Of a stretch of DNA of 64,000 nt, positions 1-8,415 are shown piece by piece. Below the pieces are notes generated by a model, which saw only the letters and a list, made by a program, of their open reading frames with translations, searched no databases and had not been told where the DNA came from. The DNA is taken from assembly GCA_963800475.1 (NCBI GenBank), contig CAWDAZ010000005.1, forward strand, positions 1 through 64,000. Reading direction: 5' to 3'. A program made the position numbers and the translations under genes. Origin of the DNA: Palsa-465 sp963800475. Its GTDB lineage: Bacteria; Actinomycetota; Thermoleophilia; Solirubrobacterales; Solirubrobacteraceae. How positions within the stretch are numbered: position 1 is the first letter of the stretch; the number at the start of each line of letters is the position of its first letter.

Positions 1-35
1 GCGCGAGTCCCGCGCTCGAGCAACCAGGCGCCGAC

Positions 36-2111
36 CTACGCCTTGACGGCCTCCTCGTCGGCCTTCGCCTCCTCGACGACCTTGGAGGCGAGGTGGCCGG
101 GGACCTCCTCGTAGCGCGCGAAGTCCATCGTGAACTCGCCCTGGCCGCCGGTGATCGAGCGGAGGTCGGGGGCGTAGGAGAGCATCTCCGCCATCGGGAC
201 CTCGGCCTTGATCTCGGTCATCCCGGCCCCGACCGGCTCCATCCCGAGCGGCCGGCCGCGGCGAGAGTTCAGATCGCCGATCACGTCGCCGACGGCGTCC
301 TCTGGCGCGTTCACGATGACCTCCATGATCGGCTCGAGCAGCACCGGGGCGGCCTGCTCGAGCGCCTGCCTCATCGCCAGCGACCCCGCGACCTTGAACG
401 CCATCTCGGACGAGTCGACCGTGTGGTAGGAGCCGTCGTACAGCCGGACTCGCACATCCTTGACCGGGTAGCCGGCGACGACGCCCGCCTGCATCGCCTC
501 GACCACTCCCTTCTCGACGGCCGGGATGAACCCGGACGGGATCACGCCACCCTTGATCGCGTTGACGAACTCGAAGCCGGTCCCCGACTCGAGCGGTTCG
601 ACCTCGATGTGGCAGTCGCCGAACTGCCCGCGCCCGCCGGTCTGCTTCTTGTGGCGGCCGTGCGCCTTCGCCGGCTTTCTGATCGTCTCCTGGTAGGGCA
701 CGCGCGGCGGCTTGAGGTTCACCTCGACCCCGAAGCGCGACTTGAGCCGCTCGACGATCACCTCCACGTGAACCTGCGACAGGCCGGCGACGATCTGGTC
801 GCCGGTCTGCGCATCCCGATGCAGGTCGATCGTCGGGTCCTCTTCCTGGAGGCGCCTCAGCGCGGTGAACACCTTGTCCTCGTCGCCCTTGCTCTTCGGC
901 TCGATCGCGAACGCCATCACCGGCGCCGGCAGCTTGATGCTCGGCATCTCGATCGGCTCGTCGCGCGCCGCCAGCCAGTCGCCGGCCTTCGTCTCCTTGA
1001 GCTTCGCGACGGCGCCGATGTCGCCGGGGCCAAATTCTGTCTCCCCGTGTGTCTGGCTGCCCTCGAACGTCACGAGCTGCCCGATCCGCTCCTTGGTGTG
1101 AGAGCGCGTGTTGAGCACCTGGGAGTCCTGTCTCATCACTCCCTGGTACACGCGGAACACGTTGATACGCCCGGCGAACGGGTCGGCGCGGGTCTTGAAC
1201 ACGTACGCGAACAGCTCCTTGTCCTCAACCGGCTCGAGCACCAACTCGCCGACCTCGAGCCCGCCGTGCTTGACGGGTGAGGGCAGGTCCTCGACGATCG
1301 CGTCGAGCAACCGGTTGGTGCCGAGGTTGCGGGTTGCGACGCCGCACGTGACCGGGAACAGGTTGCCGTGGTTGGTGCCGTCCTTGAGCGCCGTGACGAT
1401 CTCCTGATGGGAGATCTCCTCGCCCTCGAGGTAGCGCTCCATCAGCTGGTCGGAGGTCTCTGAGACCTCGTCCATCAGCTTCTCCCGGTACTCCTGCGCC
1501 TGGTCGGCCAGCTCGTCCGGGATCGAAATCTCCTTGCAGTTCTCGCGACCGTCGCCGTCGTACTGGTAGGCCGTCATATCGACGAGATCGATCACGCCGG
1601 AGATCTCGTGCTCGGAGCCGATCGGGATCTCCGTCGCCACGACGTGCTGTCCGAACGCCGACTTGAGCGAGTCGAGCGTGCGGAAGAAGTCGGCGCGCTC
1701 GCGGTCGAGCATGTTTATGAAACACAGGCGGGAAATGTCAAGCTCATCGGCTCGTTGCCAGAGCCGGTTGGTGTGCACCTCGACGCCCATCACCGCGTTG
1801 ATCACGAACACGGCGGACTCGGAGACGCGCAGCGCCCCGAGCGCGTCGGCGACGAAGCTCGAATCCCCCGGGGTGTCGAGCAGGTTGACCTTGCGGTCCT
1901 GCCATTCGAATGAGGACAGCGCCGCGGAGATCGACATCTGCCGGGCCTTCTCGTCGGGGTCGGTATCCGAGACCGTGCTGCCGTCGACGACCGTGCCGAG
2001 GCGGTTGACCGCGCCCGCGCTGAACAGCAGCGCCTCGTGCAGGGACGTCTTGCCACTGCCCCGGTGGCCGACGAGCGCCACGTTGCGAATCCGATCCGCG
2101 GGCTTGTGCAT
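36..2111 (-). CDS. EF-G-like translational GTPase (FusA2/EF-G2 type)
   Basis: Translation-factor GTPase of the EF-G superfamily, 691 aa, with the complete EF-G layout. The GTPase domain has P-loop GHRGSGKT at residues 15-22 and DTPGD at 79-83, followed by domains II to V. The G4 guanine-specificity motif, NKxD in true EF-G, reads NMLD at 133-136. I read it as a second, specialised EF-G-like protein (the actinobacterial EF-G2 branch) rather than housekeeping FusA, which normally lies among str-operon ribosomal genes. The ATG at 2111 has a good Shine-Dalgarno (AGGAGAG), and a TAAGGT -10-like hexamer lies at 2148-2153. It is separated from the upstream sigma-factor gene by tandem palindromes. 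Its ribosomal role is not evident from sequence. Confidence 0.9.
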   Translation of the reverse strand: MHKPADRIRNVALVGHRGSGKTSLHEALLFSAGAVNRLGTVVDGSTVSDTDPDEKARQMSISAALSSFEWQDRKVNLLDTPGDSSFVADALGALRVSESAVFVINAVMGVEVHTNRLWQRADELDISRLCFINMLDRERADFFRTLDSLKSAFGQHVVATEIPIGSEHEISGVIDLVDMTAYQYDGDGRENCKEISIPDELADQAQEYREKLMDEVSETSDQLMERYLEGEEISHQEIVTALKDGTNHGNLFPVTCGVATRNLGTNRLLDAIVEDLPSPVKHGGLEVGELVLEPVEDKELFAYVFKTRADPFAGRINVFRVYQGVMRQDSQVLNTRSHTKERIGQLVTFEGSQTHGETEFGPGDIGAVAKLKETKAGDWLAARDEPIEMPSIKLPAPVMAFAIEPKSKGDEDKVFTALRRLQEEDPTIDLHRDAQTGDQIVAGLSQVHVEVIVERLKSRFGVEVNLKPPRVPYQETIRKPAKAHGRHKKQTGGRGQFGDCHIEVEPLESGTGFEFVNAIKGGVIPSGFIPAVEKGVVEAMQAGVVAGYPVKDVRVRLYDGSYHTVDSSEMAFKVAGSLAMRQALEQAAPVLLEPIMEVIVNAPEDAVGDVIGDLNSRRGRPLGMEPVGAGMTEIKAEVPMAEMLSYAPDLRSITGGQGEFTMDFARYEEVPGHLASKVVEEAKADEEAVKA

Positions 2112-2163
2112 GCCTGCTCTCCTCTCCTAGGTCGAACCCAAAGCGCGACCTTACCGCTTGTTC

Positions 2164-2208
2164 GGGGGCGCGCATGCGCGCCCCCGCCGGCCGCGCATGC
2201 GCGGCCGG
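2164..2208. terminator. Two tandem perfect 22-bp palindromes
   Basis: Two adjacent perfect palindromes, 2164-2185 and 2187-2208, share the core CGCGCATGCGCG but have different flanks (GGGGG/CCCCC versus CCGGC/GCCGG). They lie between the sigma-factor stop (2291) and the EF-G-like start (2111). As RNA they would form two very stable hairpins, so a factor-independent stop for the sigma unit is the simplest reading. No U-tract follows, and the first palindrome sits just upstream of the TAAGGT hexamer, so an operator is also possible. Confidence 0.55.
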
Positions 2209-2218
2209 GCCCGCGGCA

Positions 2219-2275
2219 CAGCCGGATGACGCCAGCGCGGCCCAGTCCGGTGAGGCTGGAAGCCGAGCAGGCCGT
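2219..2275 (+). repeat. Dispersed repeat, copy A (intergenic)
   Basis: A 57-bp stretch which, read on this strand in codons, gives QPDDASAAQSGEAGSRAGR. It is similar to 16224-16280 and to the coding start of ribBA (39769-39825, opposite strand). It ends 15 nt short of the sigma-factor stop codon. Many of the differences between copies fall at third codon positions. Whether it is a mobile palindrome-like repeat or a chance low-complexity match is open. Confidence 0.4.
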
Positions 2276-2290
2276 GCTGGCGGCCGCGAC

Positions 2291-3070
2291 CTAGTCCAGC
2301 TCGCCCTGGAGCTTCGAGCGCAGCCGCAGCACCGCCTTGGTGTGCAGCTGCGAGACGCGCGACTCGGTCACCCCCAGGACCTCCCCGATCTCGCGCAGGG
2401 TCAGGTTCTCGTAGTAGTAGAGCGCGACGACGAGCTTCTCGCGCTCGGGGAGCGCGGCGATCGCGTCGGCGATCCGGTCGCGTAGCTCGCTCTGGTCGAC
2501 GAGCTGCTCGGGGTTGGGCGCGTCGCGGTCCGGGAGCGTGTCGAGCAGCGAGACCTGATCGCCGGTCGAGTCCTGAACGTTCCAGAGCTCGTCGAGCGCG
2601 ACGATCGTCGAGTTCGAGATCTGCAGCAGGCCCTCCTGGAACTCCTCGACCGTGACCTCGAGCTCGGTCGCCATCTCCTCGTCGGTCGGGGCGCGCCGCA
2701 GACGAGCCTCGAGCTTCATGTTCACCCTCTCGATCTCCCTGGCGCGGGCGCGTACGGACCGCGGCACCCAGTCGAGGTTGCGAAGCTCGTCGATGATCGC
2801 GCCGCGGATCCGTGTGATCGCGTAGGTCTCGAACTTGATTTCTCGCGACAGATCGAAGCGCTCGATCGCGGAGATCAGCCCCCCGAGCCCGTACGAGATC
2901 AGGTCGGCCTCCTCGACATGGCCGGGCAGTCCGGAGCTCATGCGTCCGGCGACGTACTTGACGAGTGGCGAGTAGGCGACCACCAGCCGCTCCCTGGCGC
3001 GCTCGTCCCCGTCGGACTTGTAGCGTCGCCAGAGGTCTTGCAGCTCAATCGCTTTTACGTTCGTCTCCAG
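2291..3070 (-). CDS. FliA/WhiG-family alternative sigma factor, non-standard start
   Basis: RNA polymerase sigma factor of the FliA/WhiG type. Region 2 (from VAYSPLVKYVAGRM through FETYAITRIRGAIIDELR), region 3 and region 4 with the helix-turn-helix TLREIGEVLGVTESRVSQLH are all present. The first standard start in frame is GTG at 2983, but that would cut into region 1.2/2. Reading continues open upstream, and the 29 preceding codons encode a typical family N-terminus (LQDLWRRYKSDGDERARERL). There is no ATG, GTG or TTG between the xerC stop and 2983. A Shine-Dalgarno (AGGAGG, 3081-3086) sits about 10 nt before a CTG at 3070; ATT at 3049 is the other candidate. I chose CTG 3070 (259 aa, normal for the family). 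No flagellar genes are in view, so a developmental or stress role is more likely than motility. Confidence 0.85.
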   Translation of the reverse strand: METNVKAIELQDLWRRYKSDGDERARERLVVAYSPLVKYVAGRMSSGLPGHVEEADLISYGLGGLISAIERFDLSREIKFETYAITRIRGAIIDELRNLDWVPRSVRARAREIERVNMKLEARLRRAPTDEEMATELEVTVEEFQEGLLQISNSTIVALDELWNVQDSTGDQVSLLDTLPDRDAPNPEQLVDQSELRDRIADAIAALPEREKLVVALYYYENLTLREIGEVLGVTESRVSQLHTKAVLRLRSKLQGELD

Positions 3071-3084
3071 AACCGACCCCCCTC

Positions 3085-4023
3085 CTAGGCCCGAGGGTGG
3101 GCTCGCGCGTACGCAGACCTCAACCGGCGCGACTCTACCCGAGTGTAGACCTGGGTGGTCGAGATGGTCGCGTGTCCGAGAAGTTCCTGAATTGCTCGTA
3201 GATCTGCTCCGCCGTCGAGCAGATGGGTCGCGAATGAGTGGCGCAGCGCGTGCGGATGCGTATTAATCAGCGCGGGGGCGCGGGACGCCGCCTGGCGGCT
3301 CCAGATCCGCAGGCGGCGGCGGACGTCGGAGGTCGAGAGCCGGCGACCGGACTTCGAAAGCAGCAGCGCTCGTTCGTTTCCAGCGTCGAGCGCCGGGCGG
3401 CCGCGCTCCAGGTAGCACTCGAGCGCCCGGTGCGCATGCTCGCCGACCGGGACGAGCCGGGTCTTCGAGCCCTTGCCCTCGACCCTGACGCACTCGCCGT
3501 CGAAGTCGATCGACTCGACGTTCAGCGACACGAGCTCCTCGGCGCGCAGCCCCGAGGAGTACGCCAGCTCGAACAGCGCGCGGTCGCGCAGCTCGAGCGG
3601 GGTGCTCGCGGGAATCCGGTCCAGCAGCGCCGCCACCTCGTCGGGCTTGAGCACCCGCGGCAGGTTCCGCGGGCGCTTCGGCGAGCTCAGCAGCTCGGCG
3701 GGGTTCTCGGAGCGCGACCCGAGCTCGATCTGCACCCGCAGCAGCCCGCGCAGCACAGCCAGCTTGCGCGCGATCGTCGACGGGGCGTTCCCGCTCTCGG
3801 CGAGCCCCGCGAGGTACCGCCGCAGGTCGCGCACGCCGACCGACGCCGGCTCCAGACCGCGGCCGCTCGCCCAGGCGGCGAACTGGCGCGAGTCGATCGC
3901 GTACGCCGTACGCGTCTTCGCGGCGACGGCCCGTCTCACCAGGTCCTGCTCGAATGACTCGAGTGCCGCTTCCCACTGTGGCGAGTACATCGCGTGGACG
4001 CTATTCGCCACACCCGCCGCCAT
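3085..4023 (-). CDS. xerC: Tyrosine recombinase XerC/XerD
   Basis: Site-specific tyrosine recombinase (312 aa) of the family that resolves chromosome dimers at dif with a partner enzyme. A SAM-like core-binding domain (about 15-105) is followed by the catalytic domain with the whole active site in order: R160 (SSGLRAEEL), K184 (GKGSKTR), H258 and R261 (HALRHSF), H284 (GHAT) and the nucleophile Y293 (TTQVYT). Its stop lies 14 nt before the proposed sigma-factor start, so the two are probably co-transcribed. No second xer gene is in the window, so XerC versus XerD is not decided by sequence alone; the chromosomal neighbourhood favours the XerC-like copy. Confidence 0.88.
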   Translation of the reverse strand: MAAGVANSVHAMYSPQWEAALESFEQDLVRRAVAAKTRTAYAIDSRQFAAWASGRGLEPASVGVRDLRRYLAGLAESGNAPSTIARKLAVLRGLLRVQIELGSRSENPAELLSSPKRPRNLPRVLKPDEVAALLDRIPASTPLELRDRALFELAYSSGLRAEELVSLNVESIDFDGECVRVEGKGSKTRLVPVGEHAHRALECYLERGRPALDAGNERALLLSKSGRRLSTSDVRRRLRIWSRQAASRAPALINTHPHALRHSFATHLLDGGADLRAIQELLGHATISTTQVYTRVESRRLRSAYARAHPRA

Positions 4024-4040
4024 GCCTGCCGGCCGGCGCG

Positions 4041-5730
4041 CTACGTCACGTTTACGAGCGTGCCGATCGGCGTGTACCCGTACACGCGGTGCGCCACGTC
4101 GTATGGCATCTCGACGCAGCCGAGGCTCTGGGCGGAGCCGTAGGACGCACGGAGGAAGCCGTGCAGCGCGTCACCGCCGTTGAAGTAGCTGACCCACGGA
4201 ACGCCGGGGTCGGAGTAGTGGCTGCCGTCGGGGTTCGTGCCGCTCATCGTCACCGACGGCGAGTGCGTGAAGGTGGGGTACGTGCCGGTCGCGGTGGGCG
4301 CCGACGGGATCCCGGTGTTGACCGCGGTGGTCATCACGTTCTGGCCGCTGTGCCACAGCGACAGCGTCTCCGACGAGGTGCTGACCGACACGAACGTGTA
4401 GCCGAAGCCCGAGCCGCGGCCTGAGACGGCGGCGCTCAGTAGCGCCTTCCACACGGCCGGCCCGGCCACCCCGTCGGGCGTGATGGCGTGGTCGTTCTCG
4501 AACGCCATCACCGCGCCACGCGTCATCACGCCGGAGGTGCCGGCCTGCCACATCGAGCGCAGCGCGCTCGGGACGTTGCCGTAGCGCCAGTCGAAGTTCC
4601 CGCTCGGCGGGTTGATCGCCGCGTTCTCCTGCTCCTGCGGCGACGATCCGACCGGGGCGCCCTTGAACGACAGCGGCAGGTACCCGAGGGTCGCCAGCAG
4701 CTGCTGGAGCCGCACCGTCGAGCCGGGCGGGACCGTCCACGTCCCAAGCGTGGACGGTGCCGCTCGCCTGGCCGCCGACGAGCTTGACGCCCGCGGGGAG
4801 GCTGACGGTCACGTGGGCGCCGAGCCCGTATCCATAGCCCTCGGGGCGGAACACGATCGTGTGGCTGCCCGTCTGGTGCCAGACCCCCTGGGTGATCGGC
4901 GAGACCGGCGGCATCTTCCCGTCGAGCGCGTCGGACACAGACTTTGAGAAGGTCAGGGAGATCTGGGTGTTCGGCTTGATCGTGCCTCCGGGGGCCGGGT
5001 TGGCGACGGCCGCGGCGGCGGTGCCGGCCGGGAACCAGCTGACGACCGTCGGTCCGGTCGTCTCCCACGTGCGCGGGACGCCTGAGACCCACACCGAACC
5101 GGCCTCGGCGGTCCGCGCGAGCGTCAGCCGGTCGCTCGTGGGCGTCACCAGGTGGCGAGCCAGCTGGGCAGCACTCGACCCGTAGGAGACGGCCGCGACC
5201 GGCTTGGTGAAGTGCACTGTCAGCGGCGCGCCGCCCTTCAGCGTGACGTAGGTCTGCTTGACGCTCGCGGTCGGCGTGACGTACGTCAGATGGATGCGCT
5301 CCTGCGCGCCCGCGAGCCAGGAGATCCAGCCCGGACGCTTGACGACGACGGCGATTGTGACTCGCTCGCCGGTCGGGATCGTGCCCTTCGGCCAGACTTT
5401 CTCGCCGCGCACGACGACCGGGATGATGTTGCCCCGACGACCGCCGGTCACGACCACGCTCGAGATCTTGCCGCCGCCGAGCGGAAGCCCGATCTTCGCG
5501 AGCGCCTCCGGGTCGGTCGTCAGGCTCGCCGAGGCCGAGGACACGATCAGCGCGCCGGCGGCCGCGCCGACCAGCACCACCACCAGCACGCCCGCGAGCA
5601 CGTACAGGCCGCGCCGGCGCCGCCGAGGGGGCGCACCGGGTTGCAGTCGATTGCCGAGCCTACGGGGCCGTTGTTGTGAAACGAGCGCCACTTGATCTGA
5701 AAGAAGCCTATCGGGAGGCGGACCTGCCAC
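4041..5730 (-). CDS. L,D-transpeptidase with Ig-like and peptidoglycan-binding domains (one-base frameshift)
   Basis: Membrane-anchored cell-wall cross-linking enzyme. The N-terminal part (GTG 5730 to about 4750) has an Arg-rich cytoplasmic tail, a membrane anchor near residues 42-66 and two Ig-like domains of the kind found in mycobacterial LdtMt2. The C-terminal part (about 4750-4041, other frame) has a PG_binding_1 repeat (LQQLLATLGYLPL, TPDGVAGPAVWKALL) and a YkuD domain with HGFLRASYGSAQSLGCVEM, keeping the His and nucleophile Cys. The frames join if one base is removed from the CCC run at 4743-4745: HAW then continues as TWTVPPGSTVRL, giving 562 aa. That run is the loop of a perfect 10-bp hairpin. 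The usual SHGCVR reads SLGCVE. It may be a real pseudogene or a sequencing indel. Confidence 0.82.
4732..4758. repeat. 10-bp inverted repeat at the L,D-transpeptidase frame break
   Basis: ACCGTCCACG (4732-4741) and CGTGGACGGT (4749-4758) are perfect inverted copies around a 7-nt loop TCCCAAG. The one-base excess that breaks the gene maps to the CCC of the loop. Such hairpins often cause sequencing compressions. Confidence 0.75.
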
Positions 5731-5759
5731 GACAGGAATTCGCCGTGCCCCACCCCATT

Positions 5760-5794
5760 CTGCAATCGAGATTGCAGAGCCGGCTCGGATTCTA
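5760..5794 (-). promoter_or_regulatory. Promoter-like TAGAAT with adjacent operator-like palindrome
   Basis: A good -10 hexamer TAGAAT (5789-5794, minus strand) is followed about 11 nt later by a palindrome of two 8-bp arms, CTGCAATC and GATTGCAG, around a 2-bp centre (5760-5777). The A/T-containing palindrome stands out in this G+C background. It would cover the start of a transcript leading to the L,D-transpeptidase gene (GTG 5730). An operator for a dimeric repressor fits; a short RNA hairpin is the alternative. No clear -35 box is seen. Confidence 0.45.
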
Positions 5795-5828
5795 CCGGGC
5801 CTGTTCTAGGGTCCCTCGCGGCTGACCC

Positions 5829-7505
5829 TCAGCGCGTGACCGCGCCGAGCGAGGCGCTCGACACCAGGCGCGCGTACTTGTCGAGCGCCGGCCCGGGGTA
5901 CGGGCGCTGCGGAGGCTGCTGATCGCGCAGCCGCGCCTCGATCTCCTCGTCGGACAGCTCGACGTCGAGCCGGCGCGCGTCGACGTCGAGGGTGATCGTG
6001 TCGCCGTCGCGGACGATCCCGATCGGGCCACCGCGGACCGACTCGGGTGCGACGTGGCCGGCCATCAGCCCGTGCGTGGCGCCCGAGAACCGCCCGTCGG
6101 TCAGCAGCGCGACATCCTCGCCGAGCCCCTCGCCGACCAGCGCTGCGGTGACCGCGAGCATCTCGCGCATCCCCGGTCCTCCGGCGGGCCCTTCGTTGCG
6201 GATCACGATCACGTCGCCCGCCTTGATCGACCGCTCTCTGACGGCCGCCATCGCGTCTTCCTCGGAATCGAACACCCGGGCGGGGCCGCTCTGCCGGCGC
6301 CGCTCGTGGCCGGCCAGCTTGACCACGCATCCCTCCGGCGCGAGGTTGCCGCGCAGGATCGCGAGCCCGCCGGTGGGCTTGATCGGGTCCTCGAGCGTAC
6401 GCACGACCTGCTGGCCGTCGGCCTCCTGCGCGGCGTCGGCGACCTCGCCGATCGTCAGCCCACTGACCGTCTGTGCGTCGGGGTGCAGCAGCCCGGCGTC
6501 CTTGAGCCGCTTGACCACCAGCGGAACCCCGCCCGCCTCGTACAGGTCGGGCGCCACGTACTGGCCGCCCGGCTTGAGGTCGCACAGGAGCGGGGTGCGC
6601 TCGCTGATCCGGTCGAAGTCGTCGATCGAAAGCTCGACGCCCATCTCGTTGGCGACCGCCAGCAGGTGCAGCACGCCGTTGGTGGAGCCGCCGCTGCAGG
6701 CGATCGCGGCGATCGCGTTCTCGAGCGCGTCGCGGGTGATGATCTCGCTCGGCAGCTGCCCGCGCGCGAGCACGTCCATCACGAGCCGTCCGGCCTCGCC
6801 CGCAACCTCGGACTTGCGGGGATGCGTGGCGGGGACCATCGAGAAGCCGGCCGGCGAGATGCCGAGCACCTCGAACGCCATCGCCATCGTGTTGGCGGTG
6901 AACTGGCCACCGCACGCGCCCGCACCGGGCGACGCCGCCTCCTCGAGCTCGTGGAGCTCGTCCTCGCTGAGGGTGCCGGCGTCGTAGCGGCCGACCGCCT
7001 CGAACACCTCCTGGATCGTGACGGTCTCGCCGTGGAAATGGCCGGGCATGATCGAGCCGCCGTACAGCATCACGCTCGGGACGTTCAGCCGGCACAGCGC
7101 CATCACGGTCGCCGGGATCGTCTTGTCGCAGCCGGAGATCGCGATCACGGCGTCGAACATGTGGGCCTCGCAGACGAGCTCGATCGAGTCGGCGATCACC
7201 TCGCGGCTCGGAAGCGACGCTCGCATCCCGGGGGTTCCCATCGTGATCCCATCGGAGATCGCGATCGTGTTCAGCTCCATCGGCGTGCCGCCCGCCGCGC
7301 GGATCCCTTCCTTGACCTTCGCTGCCAGCGCCCGCAGATGGAAGTTGCAGGGCATCGTTTCGATCCACGTGTTCGCGACCGCCACGATCGGCTTCGAGAG
7401 CGCCTCGTCGTCGTAGCCGATCCCCTTCAGGTACGCCCGCGCCGCGGCGCGCTCCGGGCCGTCGGTCAGCGCGCGGCTGCGGTGCTTGGGATCTAGGCCG
7501 GCCAT
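5829..7505 (-). CDS. ilvD: Dihydroxy-acid dehydratase
   Basis: Iron-sulfur dehydratase (558 aa) converting dihydroxy-isovalerate and dihydroxy-methylvalerate to the 2-keto acid precursors of valine and isoleucine. Full-length IlvD/Edd family: cluster cysteines C53 (MPCNFHLR), C126 (ISGCDKTIP) and one near 197 (GACGGQFTANTM), plus substrate-loop motifs GGSTNGVLHLLA and DGRFSGATHG. The ATG at 7505 has no Shine-Dalgarno but has TACAGT 9 nt upstream (7515-7520), suggesting a nearly leaderless message. No other ilv/leu gene is nearby, so it is a stand-alone pathway gene here. Confidence 0.95.
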   Translation of the reverse strand: MAGLDPKHRSRALTDGPERAAARAYLKGIGYDDEALSKPIVAVANTWIETMPCNFHLRALAAKVKEGIRAAGGTPMELNTIAISDGITMGTPGMRASLPSREVIADSIELVCEAHMFDAVIAISGCDKTIPATVMALCRLNVPSVMLYGGSIMPGHFHGETVTIQEVFEAVGRYDAGTLSEDELHELEEAASPGAGACGGQFTANTMAMAFEVLGISPAGFSMVPATHPRKSEVAGEAGRLVMDVLARGQLPSEIITRDALENAIAAIACSGGSTNGVLHLLAVANEMGVELSIDDFDRISERTPLLCDLKPGGQYVAPDLYEAGGVPLVVKRLKDAGLLHPDAQTVSGLTIGEVADAAQEADGQQVVRTLEDPIKPTGGLAILRGNLAPEGCVVKLAGHERRRQSGPARVFDSEEDAMAAVRERSIKAGDVIVIRNEGPAGGPGMREMLAVTAALVGEGLGEDVALLTDGRFSGATHGLMAGHVAPESVRGGPIGIVRDGDTITLDVDARRLDVELSDEEIEARLRDQQPPQRPYPGPALDKYARLVSSASLGAVTR

Positions 7506-7514
7506 GCCGCGAGG

Positions 7515-7520
7515 ACTGTA
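7515..7520 (-). promoter_or_regulatory. -10-like TACAGT before ilvD
   Basis: TANNNT hexamer ending 9 nt before the ilvD ATG (7505), with no Shine-Dalgarno between. It fits a very short or absent 5' leader. Confidence 0.45.
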
Positions 7521-7527
7521 GCGGCCG

Positions 7528-8154
7528 TCAGCCGGCGGTTCGGGGCCGCGGAGCGGCGGCGCGGCCGGCGGCCGATCGCATCCGGCTGCGCTCCCATTGC
7601 GACAGGCGCCACAGGTCGCGCCGGACCTGCTCGGGATCCATCTGGCGACCGAGCAGATGCATGTTCGCGGTCGCGATCAGCCGCCGCTCGTCCCCGGTCA
7701 GCGCCATCCACTTGGCGAGCACATCGTCGGAATCCGGGAGGCGGCTGCTCCCGTACGGCTTCGTCTCATCCGGGAACACGATGCAGTACTCGCCGAGCAG
7801 ACGGTGGGTCTGAGCGAGGTACGCGACGATCGGCTTGTGGGGGTAGATCAGATACGCGTACGCGGCCCCGCCGGTTCCGTCGGCGTCGCCCGGGCCGTCC
7901 GCCTGCGAGCCCCACACGCGGATCAGCCCGAGGTCGCGGTACATCGCCCACTCCTCCTCGTTCACGCATGAGCGCAGCAGCTCCCTCGCGCGTGCCTCGG
8001 CGCGGCGCTCTCGTCCCGGGTCGTACTGGAGGGTCGCCGGCACCCGCTGACGGCGGGCGCGCATCCGGCGCCATCCCTCGTCGAGCCGTGGGACGATCAG
8101 GTCGGACAGCAGCGCGAGCGCCACGAGCGCGGTCGCGGCGAGCGCGAGCACCAT
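7528..8154 (-). CDS. Unknown protein with N-terminal membrane anchor
   Basis: I do not recognise this 208-aa protein. Residues 2-22 form a hydrophobic helix (LALAATALVALALLSDLIV) followed by a basic stretch (RRMRARRQR), so it should be anchored with the bulk in the cytoplasm. The middle is well folded-looking (VNEEEWAMYRDLGLIRVW, YAYLIYPHKPIVAYLAQTHR, GEYCIVFPDE). The C-terminus is Arg/Ala-rich and probably disordered. Its start is 6 nt after the stop of the 82-aa gene, so the two are likely one unit. Pfam and structural searches would be needed for a function. Confidence 0.75.
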   Translation of the reverse strand: MVLALAATALVALALLSDLIVPRLDEGWRRMRARRQRVPATLQYDPGRERRAEARARELLRSCVNEEEWAMYRDLGLIRVWGSQADGPGDADGTGGAAYAYLIYPHKPIVAYLAQTHRLLGEYCIVFPDETKPYGSSRLPDSDDVLAKWMALTGDERRLIATANMHLLGRQMDPEQVRRDLWRLSQWERSRMRSAAGRAAAPRPRTAG

Positions 8155-8160
8155 CCCGCT

Positions 8161-8409
8161 CTACCGGCCGCCCGCCGCCCGCGGAAAGAAGATCACGCGG
8201 TCGGCATCCCGGGGGATGTCCTGGAAGGACTTGACCATCAGCGACTCGCGGTGGCCGCCGACCCGCGCGACGGGGACGGCGGCCCACAACCCCGCGTCGA
8301 GCTGCCTGCGGAACTCCTCGATCAGGCGCTCCTCGTCTGCGGCCACGTCGACGTCTCCCTCTGCAATCAGGACCTCGCCGTGGCCCGGCTTCATTCGCAG
8401 GAAGCGCAT
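8161..8409 (-). CDS. Small unknown protein (82 aa)
   Basis: Short charged protein with a mixed alpha/beta pattern (PGHGEVLIAEGDVDVAADEERLI, MVKSFQDIPRDADRVIFFP). No family recognised. The start at ATG 8409 is supported by TAGAAT 6 nt upstream (8416-8421), a leaderless-type promoter. It heads a two-gene unit with the anchored 208-aa protein downstream. Coding status is supported by the promoter, tight spacing and codon use similar to its neighbours. Confidence 0.65.
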   Translation of the reverse strand: MRFLRMKPGHGEVLIAEGDVDVAADEERLIEEFRRQLDAGLWAAVPVARVGGHRESLMVKSFQDIPRDADRVIFFPRAAGGR

Positions 8410-8415
8410 GGCGGG

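Noticed and set aside
93..1280. Long plus-strand open frame opposite the EF-G-like gene
   Set aside because: Arg/Leu/His-rich translation typical of antisense frames in G+C-rich genes; no family motif. The same applies to many other long frames opposite real genes, for example 6054-7496 and 40152-42569.
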